A DNA stretch of 64,000 bases from Exiguobacterium sp. s146 (GCF_018618415.1 NZ_JACSMA010000003.1:1-64000); one strand, 5' to 3'; positions 8,158 through 18,243 are shown, counted from the stretch's first letter. The notes: generated by a model not told the origin, from the letters alone. A program made the numbers and translations.

Positions 8158-9084
8158 TTAGGCGAGCAAGGTGATCATGAGCGCCTTTTGGGCATGTAGG
8201 CGATTCTCGGCTTGATCGAACACGACCGACTGCGGACCGTCGATGACGTCGGCCGTCACTTCTTCGCCGCGGTGGGCCGGAAGGCAGTGCAGGAAAATCG
8301 CCTCTGACTTCGCTTGCTGCATGAGCGCGGCATCGACTTGGAACGTCGCGAACTGCGTCAACCGTTCCGCCGCCTCTTCCTCTTGTCCCATGCTCGCGAA
8401 CACATCTGTGTAGATGACGTCCGCCCCCGAGGCCGCAGCGATCGGGTCTTGCCAAAGTGTGACGCTGCCTCCGGTCGTCGCCGCGAGTTCGTTCGCCCGT
8501 TCGAAAATGCCGGGCTCGACCGTATACGCTTCCGGCGAGGCGATACGGATATGCATCCCGCTGAGTGCGCCCCCGATCATGAGCGAATGGGCCATGTTGT
8601 TCCCATCGCCAATATACGTCAACGTTTTTCCTGATCTCGTGCCGAACATTTCCTCAACCGTCAACAAGTCGGCGAGCACTTGGCACGGGTGATGGGAATC
8701 GGTCAGGCCGTTGATGATTGGAATCGAGCCTGCCGAAGCGAGCGTCTCGACCGTCTCGTGGGCGTACGTCCGAATCATGAGCGCGTCGACATAGCGGCTC
8801 ATCACTTGAATCGTATCCGTCAGCGGTTCTCCACGTCCGATTTGTAAGTCACTGCTGCTCAAGAACAGCGGATAACCGCCGAGTTCGACGACACCGACCT
8901 CGAACGACATCCGGGTCCGGGTCGACGCCTTCTCAAACAAGAGCGCCACTTTCTTGCCGGCGAGCGCGGATTGGAACGCTTCCGGCTGTCGTTTCACTTC
9001 GGCCGCAAGTGCAAGCAAGTCGTCGAGTGCGGACGGAGTCAGTTCCTCGAGTGTCAGTAGATGATTGATTGTTTTCGTCGTCAT
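8158..9084 (-). CDS. argF: Ornithine carbamoyltransferase
   Basis: Sixth step of arginine synthesis: carbamoyl phosphate plus ornithine gives citrulline. The carbamoyl-phosphate motif EKASTRTRMSFE is near residue 50, the ornithine loop HCLPAHRG is near the C-terminus, and the length is 308 residues. The ATG overlaps the carB stop (ATGA). Last gene of the arginine operon. Confidence 0.96.
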   Translation of the reverse strand: MTTKTINHLLTLEELTPSALDDLLALAAEVKRQPEAFQSALAGKKVALLFEKASTRTRMSFEVGVVELGGYPLFLSSSDLQIGRGEPLTDTIQVMSRYVDALMIRTYAHETVETLASAGSIPIINGLTDSHHPCQVLADLLTVEEMFGTRSGKTLTYIGDGNNMAHSLMIGGALSGMHIRIASPEAYTVEPGIFERANELAATTGGSVTLWQDPIAAASGADVIYTDVFASMGQEEEAAERLTQFATFQVDAALMQQAKSEAIFLHCLPAHRGEEVTADVIDGPQSVVFDQAENRLHAQKALMITLLA

Positions 9085-12000
9085 AATGGTAGTCCCTCTC
9101 CTGTCTGCATCGTTTGAAGTGAACGGACCGACATCGGTTCCGCTTGCATCGCTTGTTGATAGTACTCGGCGAGATGTATCTCCGAAATGACATGGACGCC
9201 GTTTCGGACCGCCGCCTCACGTGCCACTTGTTCTTCTGGCGCGTTCGAGAAGAGGACCGACACGTTTTGGAACTCAATCGTCTCATCGAGCGGCGCATCC
9301 CCATATGAGGCCCACCCTTCACCGTACACCGTGTGCTTCCGGTTCATGACGCGCGTCGTCGTCGCATCGTAACAGAACCGTTCCGACACGTAAGGGGTCA
9401 TGCTGAATTGGAATGTCTCTCCGGTCGAACGCATGACCGGTCCAGTGAGCGGGTCGACGCCCGGCAATTTCAAACTCGAGAACACCGGTGTCTTGATGGC
9501 ATAGCCGTTCCAGACCGGACGTGCGTCCGGGACGACGGTTGCCAACTCATGTCCAAACGCCGCGAGCGTCGCCCATTCGATGAGCGGTTCCCCGGTCACT
9601 TTACTGACGATCGGGACCGTTCGCGAGGCTCGTGGATTGATTTCGAGCACGTAAATGATGTCGTCTTTCAAGACAAATTGGATATTGAGTGCCCCTCGAT
9701 ATGTGAGTGCTTGTCCAATCGTTTGAACGATGGTTTCCATCTCGGCTTGTTGCGCGAGGGACGTATTGACCGGTGGTAGAATCATCGTCGAATCGCCCGA
9801 ATGGACACCTGCTGCCTCAATCTGTTCGAGCAAGGCTGGGACGTAAACGGTCTTCCCGTCGGTGACACAGTCGACCTCAAGCTCACGCCCATCGATATAC
9901 GCGTCGACGAGCAGTGGATAGTTCAAACTCGAGGCGATCCGCACCAAGTCCTCATTCGTCCGGATGATGTACATCCCTTTCCCACCGATGACGTAGGAAG
10001 GACGAACGACACATGGGTAGCCAAGACGATTGATTGCGGACGATAACGCGTCGGCTGACCCGACCTCTTCTCCAGGGATATGCGCCACACCGATCCCGTC
10101 GAGGAACTGATAGAACCGATCCCGATCCTCCATTTGATCGATGACATCAGCCGAGGCACCGAGCAGGCGATATCCTTTGTCTTCTAACGCATGCGCGAGC
10201 GCAATCCCGGTCTGACCGCCGAACTGAATCAACACGTCCTGACATCCTTCGGCTTCCAACACATGTACGACATCTTCAATCGTCAACGGTTCGACGTACA
10301 GTTTGTCGGCGACCGTGAAGTCGGTCGACACCGTCTCTGGATTGTTGTTGATCATAATCGTCTCGACCCCGAGCTTTTGAAGCGCCCAGACCGCATGCAC
10401 CGAACTGTAATCGAACTCAATGCCCTGCCCGATCCGAATCGGACCAGACCCGATGATGGCGACTTTCGGTCGCTCACTCGGCACGACTTCAGACGTCCCG
10501 TGCCACGTCCCGTAAAAGTATGGCGTCCGACTCTCGAACTCGGCGGCACACGTATCAATCATCTGATAGACCGGATAGATGTCGTGTTCTAGCCGCATCG
10601 ATGCGACCGCTCCGGCTGTGACGTTCAGCTGCTTCGCAATTTGGGCATCGGTGAAGCCGAACCGTTTCGCTTGTAGCAGGTTCGCTGGCGTGGACAAATC
10701 CAAGTTAGTCGTTGTGACAAGTCTGTCGAACATCGTCAAGAAGTGGGAGGCGATGCCCGTCAGCGCTTCAAGTTGTGACACCGTGGCGATGCCCCGGTCA
10801 AGTAGCGCGAGACACGCCAGAAGACGACGATCGGTCGGAGCCGAAATTTCAGCGTATAGCGCGTCTTCATCAGCGGTTGCCATCCAACTCGGATAGAGCG
10901 GACTCTGCTCGACACCGGCCCCGCGCCACGCTTTCTGCAATGCCTCTTCAAGCGTTTTGCCCATCGCCATGCTTTCCCCGGTCGCTTTCATCTGCGGTCC
11001 GAGCGTCCGGTCCGTCCCGCTGAACAAATCGAACGGGAACGTCGGCACTTTCGCCGTCACATAATCGAGGGCCGGTTCGAAGCTCGCCATCGTCCCGTTC
11101 GTCACCGGGTTGATGCAATCGTCGAGTCGTTCGCCGAGCGCGAGACGGGTCGCAATCTTCGCAATCGGATACCCGGTCGCCTTCGACGCGAGTGCCGAAC
11201 TGCGCGAGACGCGCGGATTCACTTCAATCACGTAATAGGCGTCTTCCGTTGGATGGACGGCGAACTGAATGTTACATCCGCCGACGACACCGAGTGCCGA
11301 CACGATTCGGAACGCGGCGCTCCGCAACGTCTGATGCATCGCATCCGACAACGTCTGGGCCGGGGCGAATACGACCGAATCTCCTGTATGGACACCGACC
11401 GGGTCAATGTTTTCCATATTGCAGACGATGATGCACGTCCCGTTCGCGTCACGCATGACCTCATACTCGAACTCTTTGTAACCGGCGATGCTCTGCTCGA
11501 TCAAACACTGCGAGATGGGACTCGCTTCGAGACCACGTTTCGCAAGCGTGTATGCCGCATCGATCGTCTCGGCAATCCCGCCGCCAGTACCGCCGAGTGT
11601 GAACGCCGGACGGACGATGAGCGGGATGCCTGTCTCGGCGATAAAGCCGTCAAGGGCCTCAATAGATTCGATGGTCGTGCTAACCGGGAGCGGCTCCCCG
11701 AGTTCGTTCATCTTCTGCTTGAACCGTTCGCGGTCCTCCCCGTCACGAATCGTCTCGAGCGACGTCCCGAGGAGAGAGATGCCGTATCGTTCGAGCACGC
11801 CGGCCTCATCCAAAGCGAGCGCCAAATTGAGCGCGGTCTGCCCACCGACCGTGGCGAGCAAGTGGGTCGGTCGTTCCGCCTCGATAATCAACTCGGCCTT
11901 CTCTAACGTCATCGCCTCGATGTATGTGTGGTCAGCCAAACCGGGATCGGTCATAATCGTGGCCGGGTTCGAATTGAAGAGCACGACCTCACAACCAGCT

Positions 12001-12101
12001 TCTCGAAGCGCTTGGCACGCCTGTGTACCTGAATAGTCAAACTCGGCCGCTTGACCGATAATAATCGGGCCCGAACCGATGACGAGTACTTTTTTATGCA
12101 T
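9081..12101 (-). CDS. carB: Carbamoyl-phosphate synthase large chain, arginine-specific
   Basis: Makes carbamoyl phosphate from bicarbonate, ATP and glutamine-derived ammonia. The two homologous ATP-grasp halves are clear: each opens with a VLVIGSGPI/VAIIGSGPI nucleotide-binding motif and includes EVNPRVSRSSALASKATGYP or EINPRASRTVPIVSK. At 1006 residues it is shorter than pyrimidine-type CarB (about 1070), because the C-terminal allosteric domain is reduced. That fits an arginine-dedicated isoenzyme. It overlaps carA by 8 bp and argF by 4 bp. Confidence 0.95.
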   Translation of the reverse strand: MHKKVLVIGSGPIIIGQAAEFDYSGTQACQALREAGCEVVLFNSNPATIMTDPGLADHTYIEAMTLEKAELIIEAERPTHLLATVGGQTALNLALALDEAGVLERYGISLLGTSLETIRDGEDRERFKQKMNELGEPLPVSTTIESIEALDGFIAETGIPLIVRPAFTLGGTGGGIAETIDAAYTLAKRGLEASPISQCLIEQSIAGYKEFEYEVMRDANGTCIIVCNMENIDPVGVHTGDSVVFAPAQTLSDAMHQTLRSAAFRIVSALGVVGGCNIQFAVHPTEDAYYVIEVNPRVSRSSALASKATGYPIAKIATRLALGERLDDCINPVTNGTMASFEPALDYVTAKVPTFPFDLFSGTDRTLGPQMKATGESMAMGKTLEEALQKAWRGAGVEQSPLYPSWMATADEDALYAEISAPTDRRLLACLALLDRGIATVSQLEALTGIASHFLTMFDRLVTTTNLDLSTPANLLQAKRFGFTDAQIAKQLNVTAGAVASMRLEHDIYPVYQMIDTCAAEFESRTPYFYGTWHGTSEVVPSERPKVAIIGSGPIRIGQGIEFDYSSVHAVWALQKLGVETIMINNNPETVSTDFTVADKLYVEPLTIEDVVHVLEAEGCQDVLIQFGGQTGIALAHALEDKGYRLLGASADVIDQMEDRDRFYQFLDGIGVAHIPGEEVGSADALSSAINRLGYPCVVRPSYVIGGKGMYIIRTNEDLVRIASSLNYPLLVDAYIDGRELEVDCVTDGKTVYVPALLEQIEAAGVHSGDSTMILPPVNTSLAQQAEMETIVQTIGQALTYRGALNIQFVLKDDIIYVLEINPRASRTVPIVSKVTGEPLIEWATLAAFGHELATVVPDARPVWNGYAIKTPVFSSLKLPGVDPLTGPVMRSTGETFQFSMTPYVSERFCYDATTTRVMNRKHTVYGEGWASYGDAPLDETIEFQNVSVLFSNAPEEQVAREAAVRNGVHVISEIHLAEYYQQAMQAEPMSVRSLQTMQTGEGLPL

Positions 12102-13143
12102 AGACGTTCACCCCTTGCTGAATCATTTCGTCAAAGCGATCAAAGATGGCTTGCGCTTCCTTCGGTCCCGGACTGGCCTCCGGATGGAACTGGGCCGATA
12201 GAATCGGAGCGGTCCGGTGCAACGTCCCTTCGACCGACAGATCGTTCACGTTCTCAAACAATAGTTCGAGCGGCGTCGCTTCTAAACTATCCCTTGTGAC
12301 GACGTACCCATGGTTTTGCGACGTCATCCACACTTCACCCGTCTGGACGTTTCGGACCGGATGGTTGGATCCGCGGTGTCCGTACGTCTGTTTTTCAATC
12401 GCACACCCGAACGCGAGCGCGAGCAGTTGATGTCCCATACAAATGCCGAGTGTCGGATACGCCAGTGCCACTTCACGAACATTGTCGAGATAATCGACCA
12501 AATCCCGCGGGTCTCCCGGACCGTTCGACACGAGAATGCCGGTCGGTGCGAGCGCATGGACTTGGGCGGCTGTCGTATCGAACGGAACGACCGTCACCGT
12601 GTAGCCCCGCTCCACCATCGCTTGGACCATCGACGCCTTCACGCCGAAATCCAGGCAGACGATATGTCCGTTCACCCCATCACCGTGACGCACATGACTT
12701 GGCGTCGAAACGGTCTCGGTGATTTGATGTAAATCCCCGTCAAACGATGTCTCGATTTCAGAAGTCATCACACCCCATTGATCCCCGTGTTCACGGAGCG
12801 CATGGACGAGCGAACGTGTGTCGATATCAGAAAGTACGGGCACACCCGACTGTTCGAGCCAGTCTTTCAAGTCGGTCGCCGCCCCGTTCCCAGCTAGCGT
12901 CTGGACGAGCACGCCCGCCACTTGAATGTCTGCACTCTCCGAGGCTCCAGCATCGAGTCCATATTGCCCGATGAGCGGATACGTGAACGCGACTATTTGA
13001 CCGGCGTACGACGGATCGGTCAACACTTCTTGATAACCAGTCATCCCAGTGAAAAATACGACCTCCCCTTTCGCCGAGCGTGCACTCGTCTCCCACGTCC
13101 CGTTGAACTGTTGACCGCTTTGTAACGTCACTGTCCCCGTCAT
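12094..13143 (-). CDS. carA: Carbamoyl-phosphate synthase small chain
   Basis: Glutaminase subunit that feeds ammonia to CarB. The class I amidotransferase domain has the nucleophile motif LGICMGHQLLALAFG, and the His/Glu of the triad lie in AQFHPEASPGP. It has 349 residues. The start overlaps the argD stop (ATGA). Confidence 0.95.
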   Translation of the reverse strand: MTGTVTLQSGQQFNGTWETSARSAKGEVVFFTGMTGYQEVLTDPSYAGQIVAFTYPLIGQYGLDAGASESADIQVAGVLVQTLAGNGAATDLKDWLEQSGVPVLSDIDTRSLVHALREHGDQWGVMTSEIETSFDGDLHQITETVSTPSHVRHGDGVNGHIVCLDFGVKASMVQAMVERGYTVTVVPFDTTAAQVHALAPTGILVSNGPGDPRDLVDYLDNVREVALAYPTLGICMGHQLLALAFGCAIEKQTYGHRGSNHPVRNVQTGEVWMTSQNHGYVVTRDSLEATPLELLFENVNDLSVEGTLHRTAPILSAQFHPEASPGPKEAQAIFDRFDEMIQQGVNVYA

Positions 13144-14285
13144 GACACCATCTCCTTTGTAATCACGTGCTGAATGATGGCGAGCGCCTCATCCACTTCG
13201 GCTTCTGTAACCAGTAAAGACGGCAAGAAACGGATCACGTCCGAACCTGCCGCGACGACCAAAAGGCCAGCGTCTCGCAACTGTTCAATCCACGTCGCGA
13301 TCGGTTGCGTCGCAACGAGCCCGAGCATCAAGCCGAGTCCACGCACCTCGGTGAACGTCTCTCCGTCGACAAATTGTTCCAAGCCCGCTCGTAATCGCGT
13401 GCCCATCGCATTGACATGGGCAAGTGCGTCCGCCTCGAACAAGATGTCGAGCGTCGCTTCCGCCGCGGCCATCGCGAGCGGATTGCCGCCGAACGTCGAA
13501 CCGTGACTACCAGCCGTGAAGACGTGCTCCGCACCCGCCGCTGTCAAAATCGCTCCGACGGGAAAACCACTACCGAGCCCTTTCGCGAGCGTGACGACGT
13601 CCGGCTTAAGCGGTGTCTGTTCAAACGCGAAACGGGTACCTGTTCGGGCAATCCCGGTCTGCACCTCGTCGACGACGATTTTGACACCATGCTCGGTTGC
13701 TTTCGCTTGAAGCGCTTCGAGCCATGCCGTGTCAGCGACGACGACCCCGCCCTCGCCTTGGACGATTTCGAGCCAGACCGCAGCCGTCTCCTCGTCAATC
13801 ATCTTGAGCGCGTCCATGTCGTTGAACGGGGCGTGCACAAAATCGGCCACCATCGGCCCGAACCCGGCTTTGACCTTGTCTTGTCCAGTCGCCCCGAGCA
13901 TCGCGAACGAGCGACCGTGGAACGATTTCGTGAACGTCACGATTTTCGTCTTGTTCGTCCATTTCCGAATCAATTTGAACGCCCCTTCGTTCGCCTCGGT
14001 CCCGCTGTTACAGAAAAACGCATGCGTCAAATGCGTACCTGACACGAGCGTCTCAGCGACGCGAGCTTGTCCGCTGATGTTGTACAGGTTCGAGGTGTGC
14101 CACACTTTTTGCAGCTGCGCCTCGAGCGCTTGACTCACGTGCGGATGACGATGGCCCGTCCCACAGACGGCGATGCCCATGACGAAGTCGAGATACCGGT
14201 TACCGGCCGTATCGGTCACGTAAGAGCCGCTCGCCTGTTCGATTTCAATAAGTCGCTGTCCGTATGTCGGTAGTAGTGAATGCAT
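13140..14285 (-). CDS. argD: Acetylornithine aminotransferase
   Basis: Class III PLP aminotransferase converting N-acetylglutamate semialdehyde to N-acetylornithine. Motifs: GNRYLDFVMGIAV, FCNSGTEANEGAFKL, VDEVQTGIARTG, and the PLP lysine in TLAKGLGSGFPVGA. The ATG at 14285 follows AGGAGGTGCATC, so the longer frame to 14354 is rejected. The first 41 bp overlap the end of argB. Confidence 0.95.
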   Translation of the reverse strand: MHSLLPTYGQRLIEIEQASGSYVTDTAGNRYLDFVMGIAVCGTGHRHPHVSQALEAQLQKVWHTSNLYNISGQARVAETLVSGTHLTHAFFCNSGTEANEGAFKLIRKWTNKTKIVTFTKSFHGRSFAMLGATGQDKVKAGFGPMVADFVHAPFNDMDALKMIDEETAAVWLEIVQGEGGVVVADTAWLEALQAKATEHGVKIVVDEVQTGIARTGTRFAFEQTPLKPDVVTLAKGLGSGFPVGAILTAAGAEHVFTAGSHGSTFGGNPLAMAAAEATLDILFEADALAHVNAMGTRLRAGLEQFVDGETFTEVRGLGLMLGLVATQPIATWIEQLRDAGLLVVAAGSDVIRFLPSLLVTEAEVDEALAIIQHVITKEMVS

Positions 14286-15024
14286 GATGCACCTCCTGTA
14301 GTGTTGTCCCGGGATGATCCGGTTGCTTGCCGTCACGGATGACGGCGACTTCAATACCTCCTGTTAAAGCGCCTAGGAGCGCATCGGTCTTTGGAATCAT
14401 GCCCCCATAAATTTGACCCGACGCGATGGCCGTTTCGATGTCTTCACGCGTGAGCGTTTGACGGAACGTCCCATCGATGCGAATACCCGGTACGTCAGTG
14501 ATCATTTCAAAACGATCGGCCTGTAACGCCACGGCGACCGCAATTGCACAGTCATCTCCGTTACAATTCAACGTGCCTTCCGGTCCTTGTAAGAGTGACG
14601 TCACGACGGGCACGTAGCGATTCGCGAGCAACAGCTCGAACAAGCCCGTCTCGACCTGGTCGACTTCGCCGACCGCTCCGAGTTCCACCAATTGCTTTCC
14701 GGTCAACGTCTGTCCGTCCACACCCGAGAGACCGACGGCTTGAATGTCATGACGCCCGAGAGCAGCGACGATTTCGGTCTGCATCTCCCCCGCGAGCACA
14801 CGCTCGGCCCCCGTCAACACGTCCGCGGTCGTGACGCGACGCCCGTCTCGGAATACCCGCTCGATCTGTTGCAACGCACAGTACGCCGACAACGCCGGTC
14901 CACCCCCATGGATGAGCACGAGTTCGTGCCCGGCATCAAGCCACGCCTTCCATTCCTTAAAATAGTCCGGATGGAGCGTGTCCCAGACGCTCCCGCCGAG
15001 TTTGACGATTTTCCGCTGTCTCAT
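14245..15024 (-). CDS. argB: Acetylglutamate kinase
   Basis: Amino-acid kinase acting on N-acetylglutamate. It starts MRQRKIVKLGGSVWD and carries LIHGGGPA, CNGDDCAIAVA and the TDVPGI region. It has 259 residues and an ATGA overlap with argJ upstream. Confidence 0.95.
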   Translation of the reverse strand: MRQRKIVKLGGSVWDTLHPDYFKEWKAWLDAGHELVLIHGGGPALSAYCALQQIERVFRDGRRVTTADVLTGAERVLAGEMQTEIVAALGRHDIQAVGLSGVDGQTLTGKQLVELGAVGEVDQVETGLFELLLANRYVPVVTSLLQGPEGTLNCNGDDCAIAVAVALQADRFEMITDVPGIRIDGTFRQTLTREDIETAIASGQIYGGMIPKTDALLGALTGGIEVAVIRDGKQPDHPGTTLQEVHHAFTTTDIRTATY

Positions 15025-16238
15025 GTCCGGTAACTCGCATTGATTTTGACGTAATCGTAGGTCAAATCGCAGCCATACGCCTGACCTTGCCCTAACCCGT
15101 CCTGCAAGCGGATGTGAATCGAGACGACGTCTTGTCCCATCTCTTCTGTCGCGAGCGCCTCATCGAACCAGACCGGCGCACTTTCCATCAGGACGTGCTG
15201 TGACCCGATACGGATATCGACATGGTTCACGTCAATCGGTTGCTCCGAGGCACCGATGGCGGCGATGATGCGTCCCCAGTTCGCATCTTGTCCATAGACG
15301 GCCGTCTTCACGAGCGACGAACCGACGACTTGTTTCGCAATCATTCGAGCCGCCTCATCCGTCTTCGCCCCGACGACCTCGACCTCAATCAGTTTCGTCG
15401 CCCCTTCCCCGTCCCGGGCAATCGCCTTGGCGAGATCCGTGCACACGTCGGTCAACGCTTGGCGGAAGCGATCATAGGCGGGTGTGTCTTCGATGATTTC
15501 GTCCATCTCGGCCAATCCGCTCGCCAACGCGAGCACCATATCGTTCGTCGAACTGTCCCCGTCGACGGTGATGCTGTTAAACGAGGCGTCCACGCTTTGT
15601 TTCAGCGCGCGTTGCAAGACGTCGGGCGCAATGACGGCATCGGTCGTGATAAAGCCGAGCATCGTCGCCATGTTCGGATGAATCATCCCCGAACCTTTGG
15701 CCACACCTGCAATCGTCACGGTGGCATCACCTTCGGTATACTCAACGCCCGTACATTTCGTTCCCGTATCGGTCGTCAAAATCGCTTCTGCGAACGACTC
15801 CGCGCCCGTCTCTTCTTTGATCGGTTCAAGCAAGTCGATGCCGCTCAAGAGCGTCTCCATCGGTAACGGTTGACCGATGACACCTGTCGAGGCAATCGCC
15901 ACTTCTTCCGGTTTGACCCCGATATGTTCGGCCGCTTTGTCGCGCATCGCATACGCGTCCTCGAGCCCTTGCGGACCGGTGCAGGCGTTGGCGTTCCCGC
16001 TGTTGATTAGGACGGCACGAATCTTCCCGCTCGTCGCAAGAAGCGATTCTTTTGTCACTTGAATCGGCGCCGCTTGGAACTGGTTCGTCGTATAGACCGC
16101 GGCGGCGCTGGCCAGCTGTTCGCAGACTAGCAACGCCAAATCTTTACGTTTTCGTTTCAACCCGGCGTGGACGCCGCACGCTTGAAACCCTTTCGGCGTG
16201 ACGACATGGACGACAGGGCTAATCGTTGTTTCAATCAT
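15021..16238 (-). CDS. argJ: Bifunctional ornithine acetyltransferase / N-acetylglutamate synthase
   Basis: Recycles the acetyl group from acetylornithine to glutamate and may also use acetyl-CoA. The self-cleavage site is in KGSGMIHPNMATMLGF, where the threonine of the conserved MATML becomes the nucleophile. The ATG at 16238 follows AAGGAGGTC. It has 405 residues and lies 13 bp after argC. Confidence 0.95.
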   Translation of the reverse strand: MIETTISPVVHVVTPKGFQACGVHAGLKRKRKDLALLVCEQLASAAAVYTTNQFQAAPIQVTKESLLATSGKIRAVLINSGNANACTGPQGLEDAYAMRDKAAEHIGVKPEEVAIASTGVIGQPLPMETLLSGIDLLEPIKEETGAESFAEAILTTDTGTKCTGVEYTEGDATVTIAGVAKGSGMIHPNMATMLGFITTDAVIAPDVLQRALKQSVDASFNSITVDGDSSTNDMVLALASGLAEMDEIIEDTPAYDRFRQALTDVCTDLAKAIARDGEGATKLIEVEVVGAKTDEAARMIAKQVVGSSLVKTAVYGQDANWGRIIAAIGASEQPIDVNHVDIRIGSQHVLMESAPVWFDEALATEEMGQDVVSIHIRLQDGLGQGQAYGCDLTYDYVKINASYRT

Positions 16239-16251
16239 CCGTTTGACCTCC

Positions 16252-17277
16252 TTATATGTATTGGGGCTGTTCATTCAACCCGGCTGTTTCGTTTATCCCA
16301 AAGCGGACGTTCGCGTTTTGAATCGCTTGTCCGGCCGCACCTTTTTGCATGTTGTCGATGACCGAGACGATGGTCAACCGGTTTGTCCGTGCATCGGCGT
16401 ACACCCAGATGTCACAGTAGTTCGAGCCGACGGCCGTCCGAATCTCCGGTTCGCCTTGTTGCACCCGGATGAACGGTTCGTCCGCATACGTCTCATCCAA
16501 CACGTGCACCCAGTCCGCCTCGCTCTGCATGACTGTCGGCACGACACTCATCGTCGCCATGATGCCCCGATTGATTGGCAGCAGATGTGTCGACAGCGAC
16601 ACCGTCGCTGGGATGCCAGACACTGCGTGGAGCGTCTGTTCAATCTCTGGGATGTGTTGATGCGTATGAACTTTATAAAGTTGCACGTTCTCGTTGGAGC
16701 GGGCATGGTGCGTCTTGGCGCTAAGTCCCTTCCCGGCTCCCGTGATACCGGAGCACGCCGAGACGATGATTTCGTTCGGGTCAATCCAACCGCCGTTCAC
16801 GAACGGTAACAAGCCGAGGGCGACCGCCGTGGCGTAACACCCGGGATTGGCAATCCAATTCGCCGTCTTCACGACGTCCCGATTCCATTCCGTCAATCCG
16901 TATACGGCCTGCGCCTGAAGCGATGCCGGTACGGCCGGTTTGTCGTACCACGTCTCGTAGCTCGATGCCGGCAGACGCAAGTCGCCGCTCAAATCGATGA
17001 CGACTCCTTCATACTCGGTCAACTGCGTCACATATTGCGCTGACACCCCACTCGGCGTCGCTAAAAAGATGATGTCGATGTTCTTCAATGCATCCACTTG
17101 GAACGGCTCGAGCGTCAAATTGTCGATTTCTAACCATGGATACAGTTCTTCGAGCGTCAATCCCGCGCTCGAATCGCTCATCGCCCGGACGAGCGTGAAC
17201 TCGGGATGCTTCCCGATGAGCTTCAACAGCTCCATGCCGGCGTACCCCGTGACGCCGACGATTCCACAAGTGATCAT
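16252..17277 (-). CDS. argC: N-acetyl-gamma-glutamyl-phosphate reductase
   Basis: NADPH-dependent reductase. The N-terminal Rossmann motif is GIVGVTGYAGMELLKL, and the catalytic cysteine lies in NPGCYATAVALGLLP. It has 341 residues. First gene of argC-J-B-D-carA-carB-argF, with AAGGAGG before the ATG and the ArgR-type control region just upstream. Confidence 0.96.
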   Translation of the reverse strand: MITCGIVGVTGYAGMELLKLIGKHPEFTLVRAMSDSSAGLTLEELYPWLEIDNLTLEPFQVDALKNIDIIFLATPSGVSAQYVTQLTEYEGVVIDLSGDLRLPASSYETWYDKPAVPASLQAQAVYGLTEWNRDVVKTANWIANPGCYATAVALGLLPFVNGGWIDPNEIIVSACSGITGAGKGLSAKTHHARSNENVQLYKVHTHQHIPEIEQTLHAVSGIPATVSLSTHLLPINRGIMATMSVVPTVMQSEADWVHVLDETYADEPFIRVQQGEPEIRTAVGSNYCDIWVYADARTNRLTIVSVIDNMQKGAAGQAIQNANVRFGINETAGLNEQPQYI

Positions 17278-17306
17278 TTGCCGAACCTCCTTAAAAGAAT
17301 AAATTG

Positions 17307-17352
17307 ATTAAAACATACGTATATTTATACTGTCAATTGTATTTTTATACAA
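17307..17352 (-). promoter_or_regulatory. Arginine operon promoter with two ArgR/AhrC-type boxes
   Basis: Minus-strand promoter: -35 TTGACA (17331-17336), 18-bp spacer, -10 TTTAAT (17307-17312). A palindrome with arms TTGTAT/ATACAA lies at 17337-17352. A second, weaker one (GTATATTTATAC, core 17319-17330) fills the spacer. The two are centred about 20 bp apart and flank the -35 element, a typical layout for ARG boxes. Assignment to ArgR/AhrC is inference from the downstream operon. Confidence 0.6.
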
Positions 17353-17381
17353 AATAAACAGAGCGAGGCTCGCCGGAGCAT

Positions 17382-17414
17382 AAAAAAACGGCCCGGTGCA
17401 ACAGCACCGGACCG
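17382..17414 (-). terminator. Terminator after the YtxH-like gene
   Basis: Stem GGTCCGGTGC/GCACCGGGCC with a 4-nt loop, then seven T on the minus strand. Confidence 0.85.
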
Positions 17415-17424
17415 TGAACATGAA

Positions 17425-17742
17425 TTAGATTTGATTTTTATGACGAGCGTCTTGAAGCGCATCGACCAAGTCTTTCACGTCTTCGACGAGATTTTGAATC
17501 GTATCTTGGTTCTCTTCATAGAGCGCCTTCAAATCCATGACGCGATCTTTCAAACTCGCTTTCGACGAGGCTTGGAGGCCGACCGAATGAGCTTGTGTAG
17601 ACGTATCGTGTGACTTGAGTCGTGATTTCATATGCTTGAGCTGACTGACTTGTTGCTCACGCGTCTCTCTGTGGAGAAGCGATGCCCCGGCTCCGATGAT
17701 GGCACCTGCGGCCATTCCCATCCAGAAGTAGTTCTTGTTCAT
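17425..17742 (-). CDS. YtxH-like small membrane-anchored protein
   Basis: 105 residues with one N-terminal membrane segment (FWMGMAAGAIIGAGASLL) followed by a charged, helical tail rich in Lys, Asp and Gln. This is the build of YtxH/DUF948-type general-stress proteins, but no diagnostic motif is present, so the family call is tentative. It lies 33 bp after the HmoB-like gene and has the good site GGGGAGG. Confidence 0.5.
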   Translation of the reverse strand: MNKNYFWMGMAAGAIIGAGASLLHRETREQQVSQLKHMKSRLKSHDTSTQAHSVGLQASSKASLKDRVMDLKALYEENQDTIQNLVEDVKDLVDALQDARHKNQI

Positions 17743-17775
17743 AAAAAATCCTCCCCTAACGTGACGTTATGTTTA

Positions 17776-18243
17776 TTATAGGTCATCCGCTCCATCGACG
17801 ACATAGTGTTTTATGATCGGACCGGCTCCTTTTTGTTCAACGGCTTCTTTCAGCCATTCTTGGAACAAGACGTAATCGGTCGAATCACGGAAACGATTCC
17901 CGCCCTCGGTGAATTGGATGAAGATAATCCCGTGGTTGTCGTCCGGGTCGACACCGAGCCGATAGGCGGCAAAACCGCTATGGCCAGAACCCAAACGTGA
18001 CTTTTCTTTCAACAAACGATGGAACAAGAGCGACCGGGCGTTCGAATCGACCGGAATGTTCGCATAGACAATATTCCCTTTCGGGGCGAATTGTCCTTCC
18101 GCTTCCTCGATTTGAAACGTCTTTCCACTCTGGAACGGGGACTTGTCCCCTTCGGCGAGCAGAATCGTTTCTGTCCCGTTCGCGACGATGACGCCGGGTT
18201 GTTGACGCAATCGTTCAGCGACCGTACCTGAGGCGAATGTCAT
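17776..18243 (-). CDS. HmoB-like antibiotic-biosynthesis-monooxygenase-fold protein
   Basis: 155 residues. The layout resembles Bacillus HmoB (YhgC), a heme-degrading monooxygenase: an N-terminal half with ASGT...GTETILLAEG, and a C-terminal ABM-like part with GFAAYRLGVDPDDNHGIIFIQF and DSTDYVLFQEWLKEA. The match is from memory and partial, so heme degradation is only a possibility. The ATG at 18243 lies 7 bp after the preceding stop and has no well-spaced ribosome binding site, which suggests translational coupling. Confidence 0.5.
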   Translation of the reverse strand: MTFASGTVAERLRQQPGVIVANGTETILLAEGDKSPFQSGKTFQIEEAEGQFAPKGNIVYANIPVDSNARSLLFHRLLKEKSRLGSGHSGFAAYRLGVDPDDNHGIIFIQFTEGGNRFRDSTDYVLFQEWLKEAVEQKGAGPIIKHYVVDGADDL

